From: Climacium dendroides
Lineage: Eukaryota; Streptophyta; Bryopsida; Hypnales; Climaciaceae
Reading direction: 5' to 3'
DNA: 64,000 nucleotides
NCBI GenBank assembly: GCA_950106755.1
Contig: OX467083.1
Coordinates: 29,817,029 to 29,881,028 of the forward strand
Of the stretch, positions 39,800 to 51,053 are shown one piece after another (position 1 is the stretch's first letter; every line of letters begins with the position of its first letter). The position numbers and the translations under genes are program-made. The notes beneath the pieces were generated by a model. That model saw only the letters and a list, made by a program, of their open reading frames with translations, had not been told where the DNA came from and searched no databases.

Positions 39800-42700
39800 T
39801 CACCAATAATCACCGCATGAACAAATACGCCCAGGTTTGAAGTGGTGATGGCAGGTGGCGTCTCTCACGAAAATGTACCGACCACATGTCGTTGCTATGA
39901 ATTTCAGCATCTTGTGGCTAAGGTCCGCTACACGCGTGTCAGTAATACAACGAAGTGGAGTCCCTGGAGGCGTGTGGTTGAGAGCATATGCCACAGCCAA
40001 CAACTCTGCAGACTGGGAGAAAAACAAAACCTCCCTTTCCTGAGGGTCCAGCGAGAATCCTTTACTCGTCATCTCATTCACAAATTCCTGGAGCCTCTCG
40101 TCAAGAACTCCTGGATTGGTATGAAAAGTATGCAATTCACCGTTCACCTCAACCGTGCAACGCTTCGGCACCATCATCCCTGTCTCTTCCATGGTGGCCT
40201 TCATGACAGACACGTTCTCCCACTTGCCAGCTGCTGTATAAACACTCAATAGCTGCTCACAAGCCGAAGGGGAAGCTTGGGCCTTGCCATCCAGGAGATG
40301 CTCAGCAGCAGTCTCTGCGAGTTCCACATCCTGGTGGACTCTACATGCCACTAGGAGGGATTCCCACATTGAAGGAGCCGGTGAAATTTCCTCAATGAAT
40401 TCCTCGGCCTCCTTCAAGAGACCTCCTCGACCTAGAGCGCTAACCATGCATGCGTAATGCTCCTCGGATGGCTCAAAACTCCACTTCTGCTTGATAGACT
40501 CAAGAAATTCAAAAGTTTCGTCTACCTCACCAAGCTGACCGTGTGAAGACAGAACACTTGTGAAAGTGGCCTTATTCGGCAAAACCCCTGCCGATAGCAT
40601 ACGTTCATACCATTTGAGAGCCTCGCTTCCTTGACCACTGTGGCAGAATCCAGCGATCAAGGCATTCCACGAGTATTGGTCTCGTTTTGACATCCTCTTG
40701 AACACCTGGATGGCAGAACTCAAGCACCCACATTTTGAGTACATCTCAATAAGAGCGTTACTAACACGAGTGTCTGGCTCCTTCAACTGTGCATGAATGC
40801 TCCTTCCATGCTCTAAAGCTCCCAAGCCCGCGCATGCATTCAAGACACTAGCGTAGGTAGCACTATCAGGTTTCACCCCGACAGATTGCATATGCTGGAA
40901 CAGTTTCAAAGCATCCTGACCACGGTCACTGCGAGTATAGGCAGTCAACATCGCATTCCAACAGACTACGTCTCTCTCTGGGATATTGTCGAACACGCTG
41001 CAAGCATCACCCAGGCTTCCACACTTGGAGTACATCCTTATAAGAGAGGTCAAAATTTGGATGTCATCCCCCATCCCATTCTTCTCTACGAGAGAATGCA
41101 CCTTCCTGCCTGACTTCAAATCCCCCAAATTCGCTATGGCTGTTAAAGCGCTGATGAAAGTGTATTTGTCACATTTACCTTTCTCTCTACGATATTTTCT
41201 GAACAACTCAAAGGCTGCCTCGTTTGCACCATGCTGGACAAATGTAGCCATCATGGCATTCCAGGAGCCCAGATCTCGAGCTCGGATTCTGTAAAAGACC
41301 TGACGGGCATCTGCTAGGCTTCCACATCTCCCATACATGCTGATGAGAGCGTTTGCAACGTCATTGTTGGACAGCATTCCCAATCTCGCAATCCTGTCAT
41401 GAATGGATTTGCCATCTTCTAGACTAGAGCATGCGCTGAGAAGCGTAATAAAAGTTACGTGGTCCGGAGCGATGGCACCCTGGCGCATCTGCTTGAAGAC
41501 CTCAAATGCTTCCTTCTCAGCACCATGGCGACAGCAAGCAGCGATGTATGCGTTCCACGACACGACGTTTTTTCCAGGCATGTTGTTGAAAACCTTGCGT
41601 GCTTCTTCCAGACTCCCACACTTGGTATACATGCTGATCAAGGCAGTTGCTACGTGCACATCTGATTGCCAACCGCTGTGCATAATCTGGGAATGGAGTT
41701 CTTTTCCCCGCTCTAAATCAGCACACATAGACAAAAGGCTTCCATATGTAAACCTATCCGGTTGAATTTTATTCTCTTGCATTCGTTTGTAAAGCCTGAA
41801 AGCCTCGTCCACATGATTTTCCCCGTACCCTGCAATCATGGCATTCCATGAGATCACGTTGCGGCTGGGCATTTTCTCAAATACTTGACGTGCATTTGAT
41901 AAGCTGCCACACCTGGCATACATGCTGATGAGCGTGTTTCCTACAAGCAGGTCTTGTTCAAGCCCATCTCGCTTGATATACGTATGAAGCTCCGCGCCCT
42001 GCTTCAGATCATTGGAGTTCATACATGCACCGAGAATACTCACGAAGCTGATTCTGTTCGGTTGAATTCCACTTCGAATAAGTTTGTTAAACAACTGAAA
42101 GGCCTCCTTACTGTGCCCCTGTTGTGCATACCCAGAAATCAATGCAGTCCAAGAGATTACGTTCGGTTCTCGCATTTCATTGAAAACTTTCTGTGCAAGT
42201 TCAACGCTTCCACACTTGCAATACATGTTGATAAGTGCAGTTCCAACCGTGACGTCTGTTTCAAACTTAGCCTTGATAATAGTTCTGTGAAGCTGCGCTC
42301 CAAGTTCAAGCACTGAAGGATTGCTTACAGCACTGAGGATGCTTACAAAAGTATTCTTGTTCGGCTTCAACCCCTCTCGTTGCATTTGGTAGTAATGGTC
42401 CACCGCCTCTTGACCCTGTCCGTGCATTGCAAAACCAGAGATCATGGCATTCCAAGATATCACATCCTTGTCTACCATAGCTTGGAACACCTTGTGAGCC
42501 TCCTCGACGCTCCCACACTTGGCGTACATACTGATGAGCATGTTACTGAGGTAAGTATCCGGTTCGACTTGGTTCCTTCGTATGCGGTCGTGCACTCTTC
42601 TTCCTTCTGCTAGAGATTTCTCTTTCGCACAGTCCTGCAATTTTCGAGCATAATGTCTCCAATTCGCTTGAACTCCTCTTTTCTCCGAAACCTGCACTCC

Positions 42701-42817
42701 CTCTTTCCACATCTCTTCTTGGCTTCGTACCCCATCTTTAAAATTGAAAGCCGTGCGTGCATCAGAACTGGAAAGTGCGGTGCAATTGAAACGCCGCTGC
42801 CTGAGCACCCTGCACAT
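39800..42817 (-). CDS. PLS-class PPR protein with degenerate DYW domain
   Basis: Intronless, 1005 aa. Organelle RNA-binding protein, normally a site-specific C-to-U editing factor in mitochondria or plastids. The basic Ser/Arg-containing N-terminus (MCRVLRQRRFNCTALSSS) suggests an organelle presequence. Repeats start at about residue 55; seven short motifs of the type SMYAKCGSVEEA mark seven PLS triplets, each with a (V/I)SWNA(M/L)ISG motif. E-type motifs follow (about 750-890), then a C-terminal DYW region ending HHHFKPGRICSCGDYW. The usual HSEKLA of the deaminase is QSAELLA and the CGDCH block is ADLSH, so the zinc and catalytic residues are missing. The linker before it is shortened. RNA binding is likely; deaminase activity is not. 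The start is the first ATG, just downstream of two teloboxes. Confidence 0.93.
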   Translation of the reverse strand: MCRVLRQRRFNCTALSSSDARTAFNFKDGVRSQEEMWKEGVQVSEKRGVQANWRHYARKLQDCAKEKSLAEGRRVHDRIRRNQVEPDTYLSNMLISMYAKCGSVEEAHKVFQAMVDKDVISWNAMISGFAMHGQGQEAVDHYYQMQREGLKPNKNTFVSILSAVSNPSVLELGAQLHRTIIKAKFETDVTVGTALINMYCKCGSVELAQKVFNEMREPNVISWTALISGYAQQGHSKEAFQLFNKLIRSGIQPNRISFVSILGACMNSNDLKQGAELHTYIKRDGLEQDLLVGNTLISMYARCGSLSNARQVFEKMPSRNVISWNAMIAGYGENHVDEAFRLYKRMQENKIQPDRFTYGSLLSMCADLERGKELHSQIMHSGWQSDVHVATALISMYTKCGSLEEARKVFNNMPGKNVVSWNAYIAACCRHGAEKEAFEVFKQMRQGAIAPDHVTFITLLSACSSLEDGKSIHDRIARLGMLSNNDVANALISMYGRCGSLADARQVFYRIRARDLGSWNAMMATFVQHGANEAAFELFRKYRREKGKCDKYTFISALTAIANLGDLKSGRKVHSLVEKNGMGDDIQILTSLIRMYSKCGSLGDACSVFDNIPERDVVCWNAMLTAYTRSDRGQDALKLFQHMQSVGVKPDSATYASVLNACAGLGALEHGRSIHAQLKEPDTRVSNALIEMYSKCGCLSSAIQVFKRMSKRDQYSWNALIAGFCHSGQGSEALKWYERMLSAGVLPNKATFTSVLSSHGQLGEVDETFEFLESIKQKWSFEPSEEHYACMVSALGRGGLLKEAEEFIEEISPAPSMWESLLVACRVHQDVELAETAAEHLLDGKAQASPSACEQLLSVYTAAGKWENVSVMKATMEETGMMVPKRCTVEVNGELHTFHTNPGVLDERLQEFVNEMTSKGFSLDPQEREVLFFSQSAELLAVAYALNHTPPGTPLRCITDTRVADLSHKMLKFIATTCGRYIFVRDATCHHHFKPGRICSCGDYW

Positions 42818-42845
42818 TTGAATTCTATTAAAAAGCGCTATTCCG

Positions 42846-42862
42846 AAACCCTAAAACCCTAA
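42846..42862 (+). promoter_or_regulatory. Two teloboxes at the PPR gene leader
   Basis: AAACCCTAAAACCCTAA lies 29 bp upstream of the PPR start codon, so it is probably in the 5' UTR or at the transcription start. Confidence 0.45.
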
Positions 42863-43053
42863 TTCTCGAAGAACTCTCGAACATTCTTCCCCGTTAGAAT
42901 CATTTCAACTCCAAGTACGGTGCTGCGTGCGAATGACACCCTGCGTTATCGAATTCTTCTAGATAGGGCAAATCCTAAACACGAAACACTCGAAGAACAC
43001 TCTTCGCCATTCAATTACAAGTGCGGGGCTGCGTCACAGAAAGCCTAAAAAAC

Positions 43054-43345
43054 TTATTCAGGAGTAAATTGCAAAGTCGAAGTTGCACGCGAAGAGGAAG
43101 AATTTGCATCGAGGAAGCTCACAAGGTGTTCCAATGAGAGCTTCGCAATGAAAAACCAAACCTTCTCGTATCCCACCTTGAAAACAACGGCGAAGACTTC
43201 CTGGTCCACAACCACGAAACTAGCTGGAGTCCATGCATCTTCATCATCCAAGCAAACCTTCTTCGAGAGTCACCCCAGCATACACACGAGCAGCAGACAT
43301 TGTAACAGAAATCCCTGAGACTGCATCGCCCCCGATCGGCTCCAT
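43054..43345 (-). pseudogene. Small unrecognised ORF broken by a frameshift
   Basis: From ATG at 43345 the frame reads MEPIGGDAVSGISVTMSAAR and on to TLEE, then stops soon after. The +1 frame takes over with VCLDDEDAWTPASFVVVDQE and continues for about 60 codons to a stop at 43054. Loss of one G in GAAGAAGGTTTGC would join them into about 95 aa. Both parts look coding in composition but match no family I know. It may be a recent pseudogene, a sequence error, or the leader of the PPR gene. Confidence 0.3.
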
Positions 43346-44965
43346 CACTTCCCCTGCATGTTCTTCTCCTTCACCTCCGCCTCCAACTCATTCAGCAGAA
43401 TTCAGTCCATCTCACATTCCAAGTGTTTCCGGATTAGGGCTAAGGATTCCGCGTTTAGGATTAAACGATTCCGTTGAATTGAGTGACAATTCACTTTTGT
43501 TTGTCACTCAAACCAATTCCTAAACTAATTCTCGAAGAACAAAGTTCCTGAAATACTGGAACCCAATACAGGCGTGACTTTGGTTTGCATTGCGCGGAAG
43601 CTAGGGTTTTGTAACACAGTTCTCTCTAGATTCCTTTCTATCTGTGTAAACCCAATAATCACATCAAGCGATATTTCCTGGAGGAAAAACTCGCTCTTCT
43701 CCGCGCAAGTGAGTTCGTGCCTCTGTTAGACCCAGAAAGCAAGTGAGCTAGGAGTGAAGAACGACACCCAACTCTACAAAGAAGGATGTGTTTCTACAAC
43801 CATTGTTTCGATTCAACTCGATGCAAACATGGACTCAGAGTCGGGCCTGTCGAGTCGACCATCGCAGGGCAAAGCAATCGATTGCCGAACTAGGAATATG
43901 CTCAGGTCTTGACATGTACAATATTGTGGTTCGTATTGAATAAATTTAGGTTCAAAGATTGAGATTTTAGATATTAGAGTAAGCTAACAGTGTAAAGATT
44001 TTTAACACTGAAATGAAGAAGGTGACTGTCGCCAAATATGTTATCAGTGATGATTTGATTTACAATTCCATGGGACAAAACACCATGATGAACTTTTCCA
44101 ACACACTTGAAACATAATCGTATGCTAACTATTGCTATTGCAAAGCATCACCCAAATTCTAAGCTAATCACAAGGTGTTTTTCAAACCAGAGAAACGTGA
44201 AAATATGCATCCTGCTGCCCTGACTGTAGGTCACAGAGGGTTTTTGAGATTTCTGCACCCCAAGTGAATACCAACACTTCGCTGGTCCATCTTTCCTTTT
44301 CTCTTTTCTGCACCTCAAAGTTCTAAAACCACCATAAATACCAACACTTCGCTGGTCCTGTCAGCATCATCAGCATCAAATGTTGCGAGATCTTAAGGAA
44401 TATCATTAAAGGACTATTGCCATCACTGAGTATCTAAGAAGTCTACAACATTCATTTCTCTAATTATCGACCTTTGCCTCAGCAAGGACTCGTTCAGGTT
44501 TTAGACCACTGAGCAACGCACGTCAGCAGGGGAAAGTCTTTAGTTCATGTGGAACCGCAAAGATCGAATGGAGAGAATCGTTCTTCCAGATGCACCCTAG
44601 GAAATCACGCGTTGTGAAATCACTGCTGGAATATGGTAGCAGACTCGGCGTAAATAATTCGAAAAATGAATACTGAAATTTTAGGAAAATAATTTTCAAA
44701 AATACAATAATTTTCAAAAATACAATAATTTGTATGGTAGAAAAGAAAAAAGGATCTTTCGAGAATATTCACAATACTGATACTCCTGTAGTATTTGCCT
44801 AATTGCAGTTTTTTGCAAAAAATACTTGATTCGACAAACAGGTACAGAATCTGCTACCAAACTACAGAAACACCACATCTTAGCATCTCTCAGTGACAAT
44901 TACGAATCACAGTGCACAAACTGTAACACAACATGGCCTCAAATCTCGCCCCGGGAGCAAAGAAG
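43346..44965. other. Gene-less spacer
   Basis: No supported gene. It contains an exact 22-bp direct repeat (44267-44288 and 44337-44358) and a duplicated ATAATTTTCAAAAATAC near 44690-44725. The right end should include the 3' UTR of the CANIN-domain gene. Confidence 0.5.
44267..44358 (+). repeat. Exact 22-bp direct repeat, 70-bp spacing
   Basis: AATACCAACACTTCGCTGGT followed by CC occurs at 44267 and 44337. Intervening sequence is C/T-rich. Confidence 0.9.
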
Positions 44966-47725
44966 TCACTCGATGTCCTCCTTGCCGTGGTCCTCATGTT
45001 CGTATTTCTGCACTAGAAAGGAAGCTGTGTTCCTCAACCTGGTGGCAAAGGGGCGCTCATCACCTATGTAGATCTGCCTTGAACATTTTCCGAGGAAATT
45101 GAGCCATGTCAACAGTGCAATCTCGTCCTTCAGGCCTTCATTGCACCACAAGAAGGTGTCTACAATTAACACTTGGTAGTAGAGTTTTTCGAAGTCCACT
45201 ACCTTAGCCTTCAGATTAACTTTCTCAAATAATGCAGTAACTTCTCGAGGAGTGGCAAGAAGCTTTTTCCGTCCTGCGAGCTTTGTGAGCCCGTGTAGAG
45301 CCAAACGATGTCGCAAATCCACTGAACGTTTGCCTAGTCCGCTCAATACTCCGAGAAGGTAAACCCCATTGTGAGGTCCTTCGACCAAATCAGATATACG
45401 CTCTGCCACGCGTGGACAAGCCGCCTCCCACTCTTCGGGGATGAGATAGCGAATCAAAGCAAGAATGCAATCTTGCACTTTATCCATTATTTCTTGCAAT
45501 CCGCGCTCAAGGGTAAGGTGCATCATAATGACTAAAAGACTCTCAATATCAACAACTGTGTAATATGGTTGCACATTCTGTGTCACAAAACAGGTGGCTA
45601 TGAATTCAAGAACGGAACGCAAGTTTTTAGGGGGTCCCCTCTCAATACTCTCATTGGAGAAGTCCATATTTTCACCATCTTTCGAGCTCTCCTTATACCC
45701 GTACACAACAAGAGTTTGCTTAACGTCCACCAGGGTTGGTAGCCAATCCAACTGAAAGGGAGCTGCCCCATCCTGCAAACACAAAATGCAGATAATTTTT
45801 ATGTTAGACAAAAGGCTTACTCCCTCAATTCTATCAAATCATGCACACGGTAGATAAGGCTCTACGAAAAAGAAACTGATGAGCTTGGTAATTAGTAACA
45901 TGACTCGGTTTAAAAAAAACAGTAAACAGTCTTTAAAACTGAGGGAGCGATTTCTGAAACATGACGTAGCAGCACAGAGTAATGAGGACTTTAAACATTA
46001 CTTTTCATTGACAGAGACAATGATGTACAAACGCTCAGTAGTTCGCTCTGCCAGAGAACAGGAACTTTCATATGCGGCTTACCGTGGCAACTTGAGAGAC
46101 TAAATCACACAAAAACTTGCAGGCGGACTTTTCTAGAGAAGCGTCACTTGAGTACGCCATTTGATGGTACGCCCACCGTAAGGTTGACTCGTCACAGCGA
46201 TTAGTACGAACGGCCCACGCTCGCAGAAAACCCGACCTGGCTAACTCTCCCAGAAACGTTTCACGCCCTTCCTCCTTCGATGCTTGCAGCGCCCGCTGAA
46301 GAATAGGCACGACTCCGCAGGTCTGACACGAAACATGAATCAGACATTACAATGGGTCTTGGGACTACCAGTGCAATTGAAATCACAAATACTCGTGAAC
46401 AAAGATTCTTGAGAGAATGTAGTCTTAATTTCAAATCATGTTTACTGAATAAATCTTTGTTCACGAGTCAGACATTACAGAGGGCGTTCAGACTAGCAGT
46501 GCAATTGAAATCTAAAACTCCCCGTGAACAAAGAACTCAATTGCAAATAGCCTTAATTTTCAAGTTGGATGGAAGAAAAAACCGACAACACCAAAAGATT
46601 CAGGCGGAAGTTGGAAGAGAGACACTCTGACCTCTGACGTTCAGAGTTCAAACTGCCCCTCCATTCTTAATATCACACTTTCTAATTATCTACCCACATA
46701 CTTGCAAAGGAACATGATGACACAGAATTCAAGGAAATTATGATGACCATTGGTTGTTAGAATGTAAGTTACCTCTACATTAACAACCTATGGTATGTTA
46801 CCTCTGTAATTCACATAGACATGCTATTAAATGTTAAATTGACCTCTGAAAAGTTACAATGAGATCCACATTTCAAAAAACCCATACGATAACCACTACG
46901 ATGGGAGATATGCTGCCAATGTAAAACAAGTCTGAGTGTATCAAGGACAAGAATTCCAACGATGCAGCAAACACTCTCCCTAATCTAACCAGACATTTGC
47001 AGAGAAACGTGAATGATACAGAGCTCACGGCAATTACAATGGCCAAGAGTTCTCAGAATGCATCCCAAATCAGTAACGTTAACTAACATGCACAGCAACT
47101 CCATACCATAACCAAAATGACGGGAGGCAAGCTGGTCATATAAAACAGGTCTGAGTCTACCGAGGATAAGAATTCCAATTGTGCAGTAAACGTGAATGAC
47201 ACAGAGCTCATGGCACTTCTGATGGCCACGAGTTGTCAGAATGTATCCCACCTCTGTAACGTTAATTGACATGCTTAAACTCCACAACACAAGAACACCA
47301 TACTAAAACCACAACGACGGGAGATTTGCTGCTCATACAAAAGAGGGTCTGAGTTCTACCAGAGACGGAAATTCCAATGGTGCCGCAAAGATTGTCGTTC
47401 CCCACTCCGGTTCCACGTCCTCCCCACCCCCACCTGCAATCTGCTTCTCCAAGTCCACAATGCGTTCCCGCAGTTTCGGCCCACATACACCTTCATCCTC
47501 ATCTGAGGAAGCATACAAACCCGACTTGACTTTGCCCAGCTTCTGCCTCTTCACCTTCGCCTTCAACTTCCAAACCGTCTCCTTGTCGTCCGCTTGCAGG
47601 AGATCGTCCAAAGTCACCGTCTTCCTCTGCCTCTTCTTCGCACCCACGTCTGAGAGTTCAAGCTCGCTCAAGGGTGGCTCTTTCAGCCAGTCGCAATCGT
47701 CGTCCATCAAGAATAAAGCCGCCAT
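44966..47725 (-). CDS. CANIN-domain protein, SLF2/NSE6 (ASAP1)-like
   Basis: Exons (-): 47725-47360, 46322-46083, 45772-44966; the sum is 1413 nt, 470 aa. Residues 1-90 are acidic then strongly basic (KKRQRKTVTLDDLL, KLKAKVKRQKLGKVK), apparently disordered, followed by a short coiled region (LRERIVDLEKQI). From about residue 130 the protein is helical with LARSGFLRAWAVRTNRC, FQLDWLPTLVDV, IESLLVIMMHLTLE and YLLGVLSGLGKRSVDLRHRL. The order and pattern resemble the CANIN domain (coiled-coil SMC6 and NSE5 interacting) of animal SLF2/FAM178, so a role in loading or regulating the SMC5/6 DNA-repair complex in the nucleus is proposed. Plant ASAP1 would be the counterpart. Function is inference from remote similarity. 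Intron 1 (1037 bp) is swollen by tandem repeats. Confidence 0.7.
46320..46560 (+). repeat. Intronic duplication with a 17-bp inverted repeat
   Basis: AGTGCAATTGAAATC followed by CGTGAACAAAGA occurs twice (about 46370 and 46498). ACTCGTGAACAAAGATT (46391-46407) is exactly inverted at 46452-46468. All lie in intron 1 of the CANIN-domain gene. Confidence 0.75.
46860..47400 (-). repeat. Tandem repeats copying the exon 1 donor junction
   Basis: On the minus strand the true exon end reads CACCATTGGAATTTCCGTCT then CTG and GTAGAACTCAGAC. It is followed about 200 bp later by GCACAATTGGAATTCTTATC then CTCG and GTAGACTCAGAC, and about 220 bp beyond by a third, mutated copy (ATACACTCAGAC). The remaining unit also repeats (AACGTGAATGANACAGAGCT, TAACGTTAA). 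The second copy keeps a usable-looking GT donor at 47160-47159. Confidence 0.8.
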
Positions 47726-48369
47726 CCTTCCAAACGGCGATATTACCCAAGAACGAGTAAACGTCGTTGGTTCCAATCACACCATCGATAAACCCCAAAC
47801 CCTGCGATGGAATTCAAACCCTCGCCAACTTTGAAACCCACGAGAAACAGAAGTGCAGACGATTTGCAGAGAATGCCATGGTAGCAAACTACGAGCAGAG
47901 AATCAAACGAGGATACAATCCTAAACAACGTCGGAAATCACGCCATCCTTAAACCCTAAACCCTGAGATGGAACCCTGAGATGGAATTTCGATTGAGTAC
48001 CGAGAAACAGAAGTGCATACCATTTGCAGAGCATTTGCGCTTACATGGAGAAATTCGAAAAAAAATTGCCGGGCTTGCAAGTCAATCTATCGTCGTTGAG
48101 AGTGCACGGAAATCGAAGGCCGTGCATGGATGACTACTGATCATTTTCATCCACTGAAGGTCACATTATATTGAAATAGTTTATTAGTGTAACCCACAGT
48201 GTATCCTCTGGAAATGCTCCCCGCATACATTTCGTTTTTGCCCGTGCTCCTTGTGATTTGAAATTTTATAAATTGTCGACAGCGGCGATTGCAAGACTCA
48301 GAGAAGAGCGTGAGGTTTTAGGGTTTAATAGTCGTGTTCGAGATTTCTCGTTATTTCGATTCCGCCACT
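47726..48369. promoter_or_regulatory. Divergent promoter region
   Basis: About 640 bp separate the start codons of the CANIN-domain gene (-) and the 136-aa protein gene (+). Teloboxes lie at 47951-47965 (AAACCCTAAACCCTG) and 48318-48326 (TTAGGGTTT). A shared bidirectional promoter is plausible but unproved. Confidence 0.5.
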
Positions 48370-49775
48370 ATGAGTAGCATCGGAGAAGGAAACATCACAT
48401 TTTGGCAAAGGTTGAAGCGGCAGAAGACGGGCCTGGGCAATATGGCCCTTGCGGCGTCCACACTCGTGTTGGCGTTGCGACTCATCGACCAGGACAAGGA
48501 GCTGGAGAGGATGAAGACGGGCGAGTCGTCGCTGCTGGAAGCTCTCCGGCGGGAGAATCGCAATCTGCAGGAGAGGTTCGTGGGCTTCCGGACTGCTGTG
48601 GAGGAGGAAATCGGAAGAGCTGGGAGCAGGTGAATGCCATGCTTTGTGTCCATTTAAAATTTTTTCTTTTTCTCTGATTCCAGGCGCGTTGACAGGACGA
48701 GGATTTTCTTAGAATCTTTGTGTATGGTAACCGCGCCTAAAAACAACACTTCAAGCATAGACAATCTTAGTAGGATGGACATATTTTTGAAAATTCTTGT
48801 TAGCAAATCAAACAGGATTCCAACGCATTAGAGAATGCATTAGAGAATACATTTGATGGATACCAATTGCAAAAGTTACAGTGGTTCAAAGTTTTGTTTG
48901 GTAGATGGTCTAAAACTTCCGCGATTTCTTGGCGTGGCGTTGACGTGATGTACATTCTCATAATCAATATGTGCTCATTGTGCAAGATTTTAGGGTTTAG
49001 GGTGTTTCAAATAAGTACCGTTACCTTAGTGGTTATTGAGTTTTGCTGTGCGTGTTTATGCAATTAGAAGAGTAGAACTGATGACGGTGATTTCAATTTG
49101 GATAGGATGCCGCCGCTTTCAACCAGGATACAAACTTTGATAGAAAAGAGTAACAGCGAGGAGCCCCGACCTCTCGTCAGCCATGAAGTCCAACGAGGTA
49201 TGTTTGGTATTGTCTTTGTCTTACGACATATGAGCAACATGAAAGTTTTGAGAACATTATATACTGCACATCCATTTAGTTCGCCTTCAGAGCTCACTGT
49301 TTTGTATGGTTCTTTAGTTCTTGGTTCTTCAATGCAGGCTCAGTGTTAATCTTTTGATACCTTTAGAGTAGCTTTCCCGTCAGTATTTTCCATTTGCATA
49401 GAAAGAGCTCTGCTTATGAACCTGCAGATATAGTCAGGTTAGGCTTCTAGATTTAGATTTAGGTTTAGGTTTTCTATATCCAAGGTTAAATTCCATGATT
49501 TTTGTTTGCCGCTCTCGTTGTGCCTGGTTGGTAAGGAAGGATTACCATTTTGTGAGGGTTCCGAAACCATGCATCTATGTAACCTTCTCAGGTGCTGTGT
49601 ATGGTCAAGATTTATGTTCCGACATTCAATTTTGGACTAGCTCTATATCCTTTTACATTCTACCAGCAGATCAATGTATGTGAAATAGGTGGATGACTTT
49701 CTATTGGAATATGCAGGGCAAGAGCCAGAGACTTTGCAATCACCTGCCAAAGGGAAATCCAATTTCATGGTTTGA
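48370..49775 (+). CDS. Uncharacterised 136-aa coiled-coil protein
   Basis: Exons: 48370-48629, 49106-49197, 49717-49775; the sum is 411 nt, 136 aa, all GT-AG with matching phases. The N-terminus is MSSIGEGNITFWQRLKRQKT, followed by a short hydrophobic helix (NMALAASTLVLALRL, about residues 25-39) and a charged coiled-coil stretch (ELERMKTGESSLLEALRREN, about 44-75). The tail is Ser/Pro/Glu-rich (LIEKSNSEEPRPL, EPETLQSPAKGK). A basic start followed by a hydrophobic segment suggests a small membrane-anchored or mitochondrial protein. I do not recognise the family. The internal ATG-to-stop frame, phase agreement and base composition support a real gene. Confidence 0.7.
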
Positions 49776-51053
49776 TGCTTCTTGAGGATTGCGGACAAGA
49801 AATCGAGGTGTGTTTCTACTTTCCAATGGCAGCTTAGACATTAGAAATTGGTGAGGGCTGCACAACTGTCACGCTATCAGATTGATGACAAAACCCAACT
49901 TCATGTGATTGTTTTGATTACTGACGACTTCACAACCTGATGACAGGGGGATTCGGGGGAGAAAGGTTGTTACGCATACTAAAAGGAATGAAAGTCCCTG
50001 CAAGAAAATTATAGCTCATGTCTTCTAAAGTCTTTCAAGTTTAGAGGATTGATGGAACACCAGATTCCTTGTGAAAGTTGAAAAGCGTGCCAACGTTGGA
50101 GGAATGAGAAGCGTTTGGACATGTTCTTAAATCCCAAGCGGGACGTGTAGGTAATGCAAAAGCAAGAAAGTGGTGAGAAGGACTCATGTAGGTTTGGTCC
50201 TTAATCATAGCACAGTTATTTACATACCACGAGAATGTAATCTTAGCTTGTAGATCTATTTTATAGGTTACCACCAAGCAATCACAATTTTTTTGTAGGA
50301 AGAGAAAGTTAAACTGGAATCCATTCTTTGAACATGTCAGAACTTCTCTCGTTTAATATCAGAAACTGCTACAGGCAGGATTTCATGTTTTTGAAACGCA
50401 GACATTGTCGGAATTCTTTTATTTAGCATGGTGATGAAATGTGCTGTTTGGGATTACAACTCCTGTCAGCTTCTAATTAGAGCCTGAAGCTCAGCTCGCC
50501 TCCTAAGGACACCAACCACATTCTCGACTAATCTCGAACCGCAACTTTTTGGAGGTATCGTTTTCATGTTAATAGATAACGAAGGACCCATGAACATGTG
50601 AATGCTGCACTCGTGCTGGAAAGTTAATGTGTATTTTAGCAATTGGCAATATCAGGCTGTCAAGCGACATTTCATGCAATGTTTATTACCAACGAATGTT
50701 GGAAAAATTGGTTTCATAATGCTGAACAGTGTTTCTTAGAATTGTTCACCCCGTCTAATTGTACGAAACTGACCAAGTGTGTGAAAGAAATTGCAGAGTT
50801 ACATTTGTTTTGAAGGCAATCCTAAAATGAAGAATTTCCGGGCGTTTGACATTGTATAATAGAAGAGCAGTCTATGAGGTTTAAGGTATGAAATAGTTAC
50901 CCTTCACCTCTCAAGTATGTACAATATTTCAATCCTGCATTCCACTATCTGAGAAACACAGATGGGCCTAGTAACAGAACAAGGATCATGCTGAATCTTT
51001 ACAAACCAAACTCCACTTCTGCAGTTTTAAAAATTTTGAGTGCCTTGCCAATG
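49776..51053. other. Gene-less spacer between convergent genes
   Basis: No supported gene. The two flanking genes converge, so both 3' UTRs lie here. Nothing else recognised. Confidence 0.5.

Noticed and set aside
39842..42862. Several 60-136 codon frames antisense to the PPR gene
   Set aside because: They are by-products of the repeated, GC-richer PPR coding sequence; none has family similarity or independent start context.
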